From contig JAEHOE010000051.1 of NCBI GenBank assembly GCA_016858145.1, forward strand, positions 496,001 to 560,000: a stretch of DNA of 64,000 nucleotides. The letters run 5' to 3'. Origin of the DNA: Edaphochlamys debaryana (Eukaryota; Chlorophyta; Chlorophyceae; Chlamydomonadales). Positions 55,048-64,000 of the stretch are shown in pieces. The position numbers and the translations under genes are program-made. Position 1 is the first letter of the stretch. Each line of letters begins with the position of its first letter. The notes under the pieces are model-generated. The model was given only the letters and a program-made list of their open reading frames with translations. It did no database searches and was not told the DNA's origin.

Positions 55048-56119
55048 GCCCTGCGCTCCTCCTCACCACGATGTCTGCACGGCTCTCTTCCAGCGCCTTT
55101 ATGTGCCCATATGTGTCCGTCATGATGCTGATGTGCCTTCGAAGGCGGGAACGTTACCGAGTTGGAAGCGTTTTGTAGAAGCGGAAGCGGAAGTGTTACG
55201 TTTTGAGAGCAAGCCCTGGTGTTATTGTGTGAGCTCGCTCATGTGTGTTTATAGAGTTGCAAGGCGGCGGAGGCAGACTTTCAAAATGGCGGGGCCGGTT
55301 GCGGGCGCATTCCACTGGAAGCTCGTGCGACGGCCTTCCGACTCCGAGCCGGCGGCAGCTGGTCCTATCCAAGCCAGCCGGCGCTAAGCCGCCCCCGATG
55401 ATTGCCTGATTCTTGGTTCTTCTACGACACTGCTGTGTCTCCTTGCGGTCGCCGAACCCCACCCCCGCCCCATCGCCCCGCCCAACCCGCGCCCCGCGCG
55501 GGACCAGAGCTAACCAACGCCAAGCTGACGAGGCGATCCACTCCTTTACAAGCCAATAGCGACCATGCAAAGCGACCATGCAAAAACGTGTCTCCTTACA
55601 TCAGATTTTGCTCCTGCACACTAACCATGGACGCTGGGACAGCAGCTGCGCCATACCCAATGCGTGGGCGGGGACTCCCCGGAGGTGGTTCCTCCAGGCA
55701 ATTCAACATTCTAGTACATGCGTATGCAGGGGTGGTCCCTGCGCTTATGCACAGTCTACGCCTACCTGCAATGCTTGCAATCCAAAGGCTTACTGCGCGT
55801 GTACGGTACGCAGTGCGCTGCCCAATCAGGGGCCCGCTGCAAACATATCCCTCCATCGTGCGAAGCGAATCCCATCTCTTTCAGGGTTGAGCTGACACAC
55901 GACAACCTATAAGCAGCATCCCAGCAATTCATGAGTTGAATCGCTTAGCACTGGCCTAACATCAAGCGCCATGAATGTGCGTGGGCTCCGGAGCCACCCG
56001 CCGCCGCCGTGCAGGGCACAAATGGCACGAAGCCCCGCGCACCGCAAGTCGTGCGACGAGCCCCAGCCGCCCGCACGTGTCCCCAGATCCAGATCCACAC
56101 CCACATCCGGGTACGGCGC
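55048..56119. other. Intergenic region
   Basis: No gene supported. It should contain the promoter of paralogue B and the 3' UTR of the P-domain gene. TTACA near 55596 (TGTAA on the minus strand) is a possible poly(A) signal for the latter, about 520 bases past its stop. AGCGACCATGCAAA occurs twice in tandem near 55558. Confidence 0.4.
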
Positions 56120-59100
56120 CTACACGTCGACCCAGATCCCCCATCCGAAGATTATGCCCGCGTCGCCTGCGTCGTAGTCCACAGCCCGCAGTGTCCATGT
56201 GCCGCTGGGTTCCATTCCGTAGTACACAGCGAAGTTGCCGTCGGGGATGTAGGCGCCCTGGGGGGGGAGGAAGGGGAAGGGAAGGGAGGGGGGGAGGGGG
56301 GGAGGATGAGGAGGTGAGATATTAATAGGGGAGGTTGGGGAGCGGCGTCGAGGCGGCGTCGGGGGTGTAGGCGCCTAGGGTGGGTGAGGGGCGGGGAATG
56401 GGGCGGGTGGACGGAGAGGTGAGGAGCTGCCGTCGGGGATGTGGGGGCGCTGTAGGCCGGTAAAGGTGCGGCGGGGTGGAAGAGGGGAGCGGTAGGGGAT
56501 TAAGGTGGTGAGCAGCCGAGGAGGGAGGGGAACTGTTGGAAGAAGAGGAAGGGGAGGCGAGGAGGGGTGTATGGGTGCGGACTGCTCGTGGAGACAAGAA
56601 GCGCAGGTAGACGCCGGCGGGGGCTCCAGGTCGTCGAGGCCACTCACCTGCTTTAGGAAGTAACCGCCGTCGTACCCCTGGTCGTTGAAGGCCTCGTCGA
56701 CGGTCTGGGCAGGAGAGGAGGGCAGAGGGGACTACCGTAGGTGACAGGCAAGGAGGGCCTGGTAGCCATTGATTGCACGAACAGGCATTCTCTCTCCATC
56801 CGTCCTATGTCAGCGCTGTAGCCACGGGCACGGCGGCCCTTGCTTGCACGCACGGGTCCTTCTCTCTCCGTCCGATGCGTACGTCTTGTAGCCTTCCCAG
56901 GCTGGGGCCCCGTCGTCAGAGGGCTGCAGGTGCGTGGCTGGGCCTGCCCCACCGTCGCAAGTACTCAGCTGTACGGCACCGCAGCTGTACGGCACCCGAC
57001 CCTTCGTCCCGCACCTTGGTGGCGTTCATGCGGAACTCGTACCGCCCCAGCATGTGCAGGCCCTCGCCCGCGTTCTGAATCAGGTTCTGCGGGACGGAGG
57101 TGACGGGGGCAAGCCCGGGTGGTTGCACGCTGCTTGAGAGGTAGGGTCAATGCAACGTGCAGCTAGCCGGGCCTGGCCCACCAGAGAACATCCTTTCGTC
57201 CTCCCAGCAGGCATCCTCCTGCGTGACGCCGACTCACACGCACCCACGCACACCACATCCGCGCACCCTACTCTCATATACCCCACGCCCGTGCACCCTC
57301 GCCATACTTCCGCACGCACCACACTCGCAGCCACGCCATTCAGCGTACCCCACCGCACGCACGCACGCACCTGCTCCACGCCGTTGGGCGCTATGACCGA
57401 CAGCCGCACGTCCGACATGTAGTGGTGCTCCATGTCCACGTACACCACCAGCGACTTGAGGCCCCAGCCGCCGGGGCAGGAGCTGCGGGAAGGTGCGGGA
57501 AGGTGGGGGGGCGGCGGGAGGAGGACGGCACAGGGTTCAGGGAGGAGGGAAGATGGACCGGCCTGCCTCTGTGTTGCGGTGGTGCCTGCGCATACTGTCA
57601 AGCCCCAAGTCATGCTAGCTCGAGATCCACAAGCAACAGATCTCTCTAGGCGCAGATCACGGCCCGGATCTCACCCTGTCCAGAGGGGCAGCTCCAGCGC
57701 TCCAAAGTCCGGCATGGCCACGGTGTCGTACTGGTAGTACCCCGTACACGCGTCCCACGGCAGCTCCTCGTCAACCGCCTCTGCATGGGGCAGGGTGGGG
57801 GGGGGGGGGCGAGGGGAGGACAAGGGGGTGTCAGGAGGGCTGGGCGAGGGATATGCAGCGTGCAGCAGGCCTCTGAACCCTGTGCCCCGAGGCAACGGCA
57901 CTTGATCGTGTTCGTTCAGTCTATGCCTGCCCCCAGGGCTCGCGCTGCGCACGCCCCAACCGCACACGCTCAATCCCCCGCCCCCGAATGCAAACGCTCA
58001 CGATCCTTTAGTTCAGTCCTTCCCCACCCGCACCTCCGCTCACGGCCTCCCCACCCACGGCCTCCCCGCCCACGCCCTCCTCACTCCCTCACACACCCCT
58101 TTTCTCCCTTTTCCCTCTCCACACACGCTCCCCCCTCTCCTGCTCACATCGGTCCTTAATCAGCACCTAGAAGCCCCTCCTCCCCTCCTCCCCTCCTCTC
58201 TTTCACACACCCTCTCCCGCGCGCGATCTTCCCCCTACCGCAGATACCCTCCCCTCCAGGGGCTCACGTCTGTCCTTGATGAGCACCTGGAAGCCCCGCA
58301 CGGAGCCGCCGCCGCTGCCGCCGCCCTTGTCCGCCACGCCCAGGGTCCACACGCCCCGCGGGCCCTGGGCGTAGAAGTAGGACAGGGCCTCGGCCTGGTA
58401 GACCGCGGGGGGGAGCAGCCTACAGAGGGGGGGGAGACAGAGGGGACATGGGGGACAGGGGGGACAGGGGGGACATGGGGGACATGGGGGACAGGGGGGA
58501 CAGGGGGGACAGGGGAGGGATGAATGGTTAGGGGAGGAGGGGACCAGGGCTCAGGAGGGAGGCAGGGAATCGGCCGGGTAGAACCTGGGGGGGAGCAGCC
58601 CATATACAGGGGCTGGCGGGGAGATTGCTGGTGTGAGACGGGAAGTGGCGAGGCCATTCCACAGCCTGCCTTGCATGTGCCATCGCCTCACCCGCTCTTG
58701 TTGCCGCCGTCGGTGGCAGTCCACAAGTCCATCCCGTCCTGGCGGGCGGAAGGGTGTTCAGGGAAAAGGGCTTGGGGCAAGGGAAGGGCGGCTAGCATGG
58801 GTGGTATCGGCCCCCCCGGCTGTATGTTGTAATAGTAAACACGAGCCCGCAGTGAGATGTACGGCAACAGCGGTCGGAGATTGCGCTCGCCTCCATGTGG
58901 AACTCGTACGTGCCGTCCAGGCGCATCTTGGTGGCCCACTGGAAGTCGACGAGCCACGCCGTACGGCCGCTGTACGACAGCGTGATGCGCAGATCGCTGA
59001 GGAGGAGGACGCACGAGAGTCAGCCGATGGGGGCGTGTCAGTGTCGGTTCTGCTAAAGGCAGGGAGCAGGTGAGATCCGAAGCATGAAGCGAGGTTCGGA

Positions 59101-62100
59101 GGAGCAGAGGAGGACACCCAAGCGAGCCCCAAATCCCTTTGGCCCAAGCCCTAACGCTTGCTGCTGCCCCACCCCTCGCTCCCCACCTTAAGTTGCCGTG
59201 CGTCAGCGCCACCCGCACTACCACCTCGGCAATTGAGCTAACCACCTCATAGTCACACCTGGGGTGGGGGGCGGGGGGGGGAAGGGGGCAGGGGGGCACA
59301 TGGGGGGTAGGGGAAAGGCCACAGACAGTCGGTGAAGGAGGGCTTGCGGTGAAGGGCCAGACATAGCAGTTGGGGCGGGCTCACGGGCCTATGGGGAGCC
59401 GGGGGTTAGGCCAGGCGCTGACTCACGCGCTCGAGTCGGCTGTGAGGGAGAGCGAGGTGCCGTCCGCGAAGCCCTGGGGCGGGGCCTTGGAGGCGGCGGC
59501 GCACCAGCCCTTGGGGGCGCTGGGCCAGGACACTGGGGGCAGCGGGCAGGGGGCAGTGTTGGGGGGTGGCGGGCTGGGCTCTGATGGAATGACCTCCGGA
59601 TAGCGCCGGCGGTGGATGGACACAGTGCGGGGGCAGTGTTGGGGTGCGGGTTGGGATGGAAGACCTCTAGTTGATAGAGGGCAGAGACAGCTTGGCAGGG
59701 CCCCTTGTGCCCTAGCCCCTTGACTCGCCCCGAGCCCCTCGTCAGCGCAAACCGTAGGGTGCTCACTCGGCGGTGGAGATGGCGGCGGCAGGGACGACGA
59801 CGGGGGCAGCGCGCCTGCGGCCAAAAGGGGCGGATGACTGATGTTGGAGCGCAGCCATGGATGGGGTCTTTGGTGAACAGGCTGCACGGCCTAGACGGCA
59901 TTTCCTTTCCAACAAACCCAGCCAACCGCTCACCCAGGGTCCCAACCACGACCTCAAACTTGCGGAGCTCGTACACCTGCGGGCACAGGTCAAGCAAGCG
60001 AGGTAAGGGCGCGGGTTTCGGGGCCGAGCCTAATGTGCCAGACACGACTGAAGCAGCCCCAACCGCCTCCCCGGCCCTGCCTCCTCCGCCTTTATCCCCC
60101 CACACGAACCATTCCCCTTCCCCCCATCCCCCCTAAATACATCCCCCCCTACCCTCCCAACCCCCACGGACCTTGGTCGGGTCACGCGGCACGCCCCCCT
60201 CGTCATAGATCTCCAGCCGCCACGTGCCAGCGGGGTTGATCCCCGCGAACAAGTCGAACGACGACTCGGGGCGGTAAGCGCCCGGCGGCAGCAGCAGCGA
60301 CCCAGATCCAGATCCGCTGGATCCCAGCGTGGCGGCGTCGCGGATGGCCTTGGCCGCATCCATCCTGAACACGTACTCGCCGCTCAGGCCCAGGGCGCCG
60401 GCCACGGAGCAGCCTTTGGGGAGAGGTGTGGGGAAACGGGACTCCGGGTCAGGGGCCATTGTTGTACGGAGTTGCATGGGGAAGTGCTGTTCTCCACCCT
60501 CACGTCACCCTGGGCCTGGGGCTGAGCGCATTCTCGTCGTACAGTGCTCTTGACCCTGTCCTCACCTCGCCGGTACACCAGGGTGAGGGACTTGTTGGTG
60601 GGGCTGTACAGCGAGAGCGCCAGGTCCGCCATCTGCGCGGGGGCAGCAGGGCCAGGACAATCGGGGGCCGGAGATTATCTGTAACAAGGCTGAATGGATC
60701 CGCACCTACGAGCCGCAACCCCAATGCTCCTAAGCTGGAGGCCATGATACAGGGCTCGGTCCGTCATCCGGGGCGCCCGGGAACCCGTGAGGCGCGCAGA
60801 GGCGGCTGAAGGGAACCGGTGCCGAAGCTCCCATGCGCTCTCAGCCTCTGCTCCAGCTGCGTGCGTGCGAGGTCAGGAAGGAAGTCACACGTCCCGCACA
60901 CGCATGTCCCTCCCCCTGCTGCTGAACCGCGCTGGCTCACCAGGGGGTGTGCCAGGGTCACGCGGACCTCGATCTGCGCTGAAGTCAGGCTGGTGACGGA
61001 GCACCTGCAGGGGCCAACCGGGCGACCGTTGGGTGGCTCTTGCGGAAATGGTATGGGCGTGTAAGGTTTTTGGGGCCGAGGCTTCAATGGGACCGGACAC
61101 ACGCGGGAGGCAGCGGCCCCTCACATCCCTTGCACGTACGGCAATGTACGGCGGACGCTGCCTACCCAGACAGGGATGCGGTGGTTCGCAGAGCGGTCCT
61201 GACAGGGATGACCGACGGCGGGCTTGGACTTTTGTAGGCGGAGCAGGTCTTGGCCACGGGCGGCGGCGGGGTAGAGGGCTTGGCTGCGGGGGGGGGGGGG
61301 TGAGGCGCATGGTGGGTTCAGATGGGGAATGTGACGAAGGGTCCGTCAAGGGCACGGGGCCCAGGATAGCGCCAGGTCGGGAGCATTGAGCAGGCAGCCC
61401 TGAGGCCCTGGGCATTGCCTTTGCTCACTTGATGTGGAGGCACCCTTGTGCCGTGCGTGCGGCTTCTCCCACCCGCCTCAGGACCCCCGCCTCTACAATC
61501 TGAGATGTCGTACTCGACCATGCGCCCTCGCAACCACCATCTCCGTTCCCATACTCACTAACGTTCCCGATCTTGATCTCAATGCCGCGCAGCTGATAGA
61601 TCTTGGACGAGTCGCGAGCCATGGTGGCCTCATCCCAGATCTTGACAGTCCAGATCCCGTTGGGGCTGATGCCTTCTGTCGCGTCAAAGGATGATTCCGG
61701 CCGGTAGATCCCAGGGGGCAGCAGGCCGTTCACTCCGTAGGTCGAGGCGTTCTTGATGGACCGGGCAGCGTCCATTCGGAAGACGTAGGTGCCATCCATG
61801 TCGAGAGACCCGCCTGCAGACAGAAAGACAGACAGACAGACCGACGATGTCACATGCGTTGACGCAACCCGCATGCTGCGCTAGGGCCCGACTGGGGGCA
61901 CACCAAGCAGTGGGTATTCCCCGTGCCAGTAGAGCAGCAGCAATACTCATCCAGTCGGGGCCCCAACGTGCGTGGCTCAACCGGCTCACCGGGAGGTTGT
62001 GGTCCTCCCCAACCCCCTTCAGCGAAGCACCCATGCAGACATGCTGGACTCTACTAGCTGCAACGTACCTTTGCGGTACACGAGCGTGATCCCGAAGTTG

Positions 62101-62989
62101 TTTGGGTTGAATAACGAGATGCTCAGGTCTCCCATGTAGGGGTGCTTCAGGGTGACCCGCACTTCCAGCTGGAACCTGTTCAGCGACGTGGTGGCGCACC
62201 TGGTACGACACGGTACGGCAGCACGGGCAGTTCGTTAGGTTCATTGGTTTGGTCTGGCTGGAGGTTAAGAGGGTGATTTTGATGCAGTACAGCTCGGAGC
62301 TGCGCCGGTGGTGTTCACAGGCGACTGCTCGTGGGCCATGGCTCACCCTTTCAGGTTGACAGAAGCCACTGCGTTGACTTTGGGAGAGATGGTGATCGGC
62401 GGGTTGGGGACGTAGGCTGACGAGCAGCCGCCTGCCGAGGGGGGTGGCGACCGGGGCGGCGATGGGGGCTTGCGGGGCGAAGGGGGTCGAGGCGGAGGCT
62501 TGCGGACGGGAGGCGGCGACTTGCGCGAGGGTGGAGGGGGTGGGCGCTCTGCACGGGGGGGACGAGCGCGCCCGCGATGCGGCGGGGGGATGTGCGGAGT
62601 GCTTCTGAACTCCGCTCTTGCGAGGGTTGCGAGCTGGACTAGACTTGGTAAGCGGTCCGGCCGTCAATCCCGCTTTTGGTGTTGGCACGCATGTCAGCAA
62701 GGACCGCGACAAGCGTGTCACTTCCGGAACAGTTCCGGGTACTGCCGACCCTGGCGCCGGGCTCAATCTACGACCGCTAATGTTCCATATGCTATCCGTG
62801 CATCCGGGTATGTGGTCATGTCGACAGAACGCTTACGGCGTAGGGCGTTTCGCTGGAGGTTCGCTGCGGCATCCCAGGTAACTCACTCGGCTCTTGAGCA
62901 TCGGTGGCGATATGAAGTCCTAGAAGCGCAATAACAACCAGCAACTTCGCCGCGGTCGATCCGGCGCGCAGTCCCCAAGAGAATCCCAT
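56120..62989 (-). CDS. Secreted protein with four P (Homo B)-type domains and Pro-rich linkers
   Basis: Twenty exons with consistent phases: 62989-62887, 62614-62347, 62199-62069, 61813-61559, 61283-61166, 61004-60941, 60632-60566, 60413-60172, 59976-59934, 59814-59767, 59532-59427, 59258-59187, 58996-58891, 58738-58692, 58419-58268, 57780-57675, 57482-57371, 57086-57015, 56704-56648, 56257-56120; 768 residues. It starts with a signal peptide (KLLVVIALLGLHIATDAQ), then a linker rich in SPPP and KPPSPPR, typical of hydroxyproline-rich algal wall proteins. Four related modules follow. Each has strands like VRVTLKHPYMGDLSISLFNP and LVYRKG, then FRMDAA, LPPGIYRPESSFD and a closing GIWTVKIWDE or GTWTLRAVDYDAGDAG. 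This resembles the jelly-roll P domain found after kexin-type proteases, yet no protease domain is present. Short Pro linkers (KPSTPPPP, SSLPPPSPPP) separate modules. One intron uses a GC donor (58890-58889). It probably acts in the extracellular matrix; ligand unknown. Confidence 0.85.
56350..56470 (-). repeat. Copies of the last exon's start in the preceding intron of the P-domain gene
   Basis: The 5' edge of exon 20 (plus-strand TGCCGTCGGGGATGTAGGCG, then CCCTGGGG) recurs near 56357-56375 (GTCGGGGGTGTAGGCGCC) and near 56430-56458 (TGCCGTCGGGGATGTGGGGG). Both copies carry the region of the acceptor site. Confidence 0.75.
58143..58178 (-). repeat. Copy of the exon 15 donor edge in the next intron of the P-domain gene
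   Basis: GCTCACATCGGTCCTTAATC and AGCACCTAGAAGCCCC match the real exon edge at 58262-58295 (GCTCACGTCTGTCCTTGATG, AGCACCTGGAAGCCCC) with five or so changes. The donor-site dinucleotide is kept. Confidence 0.8.
58436..58514. repeat. 9-10 base minisatellite in an intron
   Basis: About eight copies of GACAGGGGG or GACATGGGG follow one another immediately upstream of the exon at 58268-58419 on the minus strand, overlapping its acceptor tract, which reads as C/T-rich there. Confidence 0.85.
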
Positions 62990-64000
62990 CTTCGTGGAAA
63001 TACACCCGTTTCGCGCCGGAAGTACGCGGCGGTCGGCGTTAACGCTGTGAGTGAGGTATTTATAGCTCAATGTACCTATGCGGTATGTCCCGCGTGCTTG
63101 GACGGATGGCCTGGAGCCGAGAGGCGACTGCCCGTACGTGTCCGGCACCGGAGTGTGACTTCAGGGATCGCAAGGGGAGGCCCAGGCGCTGCCCCGGCTT
63201 CATCGAAGAGAGTGCTCGGAACATGACCATTGATTTCAAGACAGCGTGGTAGAAACAGACTGGTGTGAACCAGGGGTCTCCTCGGCACGCTCCTACACGC
63301 TCCGGCTCAGTCCGTCAACAGCGCTCGGAGGCATGCGCGTCAGCCTCGGACGTCCGCAGGTGCCCGGCTCCCATGACAGGCGGACCCAGGCCACAGCGTT
63401 CCAGATTGGACCATCATTGCCCGTTCAATCCCATACTAGGAGATGGTACTCTCCAGCAGAACCCGGCCTCACCCCTGATGAAACAGCGGCGATGCGCATT
63501 GCTGGCACCCCGCCTTCTTCTCTCGCGTTGCGGCAGCGGCTACATCGACGTGTTCAGCTGCATCCCCCGTCGTCGTCCGGACTACGCTGCACGGCCCCTG
63601 CGAGCACAGAACCCCTGATGGAACAGAGAAGCCAGCACGGAAGCGCGCTACTGACGGAGGCCGCCGTCCCCAAGCGTTCAAGAGTCCCGTAAAGAAGACC
63701 CACACAAGCTTACTTGCCCAACTCCTCGACGGCTTGAGGGACAAGCCTGAGAGGGCCCAAGCGCCCGAACACACCTGGTGCCCTGCGTGTCCTTCGCCAG
63801 CCCCTTACTGGCTCCACCAAGTTGCTGAGGCTGTTGCGTCAAAACCGCCTGCCCCCTCACGCCTCACAAGTGCTCAACACCATAGCAAAGCGCTTTGATG
63901 GTCCGACTGGTATAAACGGTTAGTTATGATCTTCGCTTTGTGACCCCCAGGGCCGAACGCCACAGGATTATCTAGAGGCTCCATCCAATGTGTAACACAC
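62990..64000. other. Upstream region of the P-domain gene; right end of window
   Basis: Apart from the TATA box listed separately I see nothing I can support. Several open frames of 60-150 codons exist on both strands but show no recognisable family and no convincing splice pattern. Confidence 0.4.
63057..63064 (-). promoter_or_regulatory. TATA box of the P-domain gene
   Basis: The minus strand reads GAGCTATAAATACCTC here, a good match to TATAAATA. It lies 68 bases upstream of the ATG at 62989, which would place transcription start about 40 bases before the ATG. It is the clearest TATA box in the window. Confidence 0.65.

Noticed and set aside
63070..63774. Open frames on both strands at the right end
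   Set aside because: No recognisable motif, no splice pattern, and they overlap the promoter side of the P-domain gene.

Overview
The window looks like nuclear DNA of a volvocine/chlamydomonad green alga. The evidence is very GC-rich sequence, genes split by short GT-AG introns with G-rich acceptor tracts, hydroxyproline-type Pro/Ser linkers, TGTAA poly(A) signals and large families of MYND-finger and F-box/ankyrin-like proteins. No bacterial operons, tRNA, rRNA, CRISPR array or intact transposon was seen. Gene models below were built by hand from reading frames, splice sites and intron phase; spans cover first to last coding base, and exon coordinates are in the evidence.

Layout, left to right. 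0-2 kb: sparse, with a repeat cluster and two orphan exons. 2.0-5.0 kb (+): MYND-finger protein 1. 6.7-8.6 kb (+): F-box-like/ankyrin-like protein, with a truncated copy at 10.1 kb. 20.6-10.8 kb (-): a 24-exon secreted/type I membrane protein. 21.2-26.1 kb (+): F-box/beta-propeller protein. 26.6-29.7 kb (+): F-box-like/ankyrin-like/BTB fusion. 30.6-32.5 kb (+): third F-box-like/ankyrin-like protein. 37.5-33.4 kb (-): MYND-finger protein 2. 42.2-38.5 kb (-): SIRT6/7-type sirtuin. 43.2-46.7 kb (+): MYND-finger protein 3. 50.3-48.1 and 55.0-52.2 kb (-): two tandem paralogues of an unrecognised, mostly disordered protein family. 63.0-56.1 kb (-): a secreted protein with four P (Homo B)-type domains joined by Pro-rich linkers. 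The last kilobase holds its TATA box and nothing else I can identify.

Functional themes. Between 6.7 and 32.5 kb there are four probable ubiquitin-ligase substrate adaptors (F-box and BTB) and one broken copy, apparently a local birth-and-death cluster. Two genes encode exported proteins that may act at the cell surface or in the extracellular matrix. The sirtuin is a likely nuclear NAD-dependent deacylase. The three MYND proteins share an architecture (long helical N-terminal region, C-terminal zinc finger). In two of them the reading frame is broken by apparent one-base losses.

Two observations stand out as possibly undescribed. First, many introns carry partial copies of the neighbouring exon edge, including the splice site ('exon-edge echoes'), in at least six genes. 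Second, the tandem paralogue pair at 48-55 kb has repeated Arg-x-x-Ser motifs and a near-invariant 16-residue C-terminus with no family I can name.
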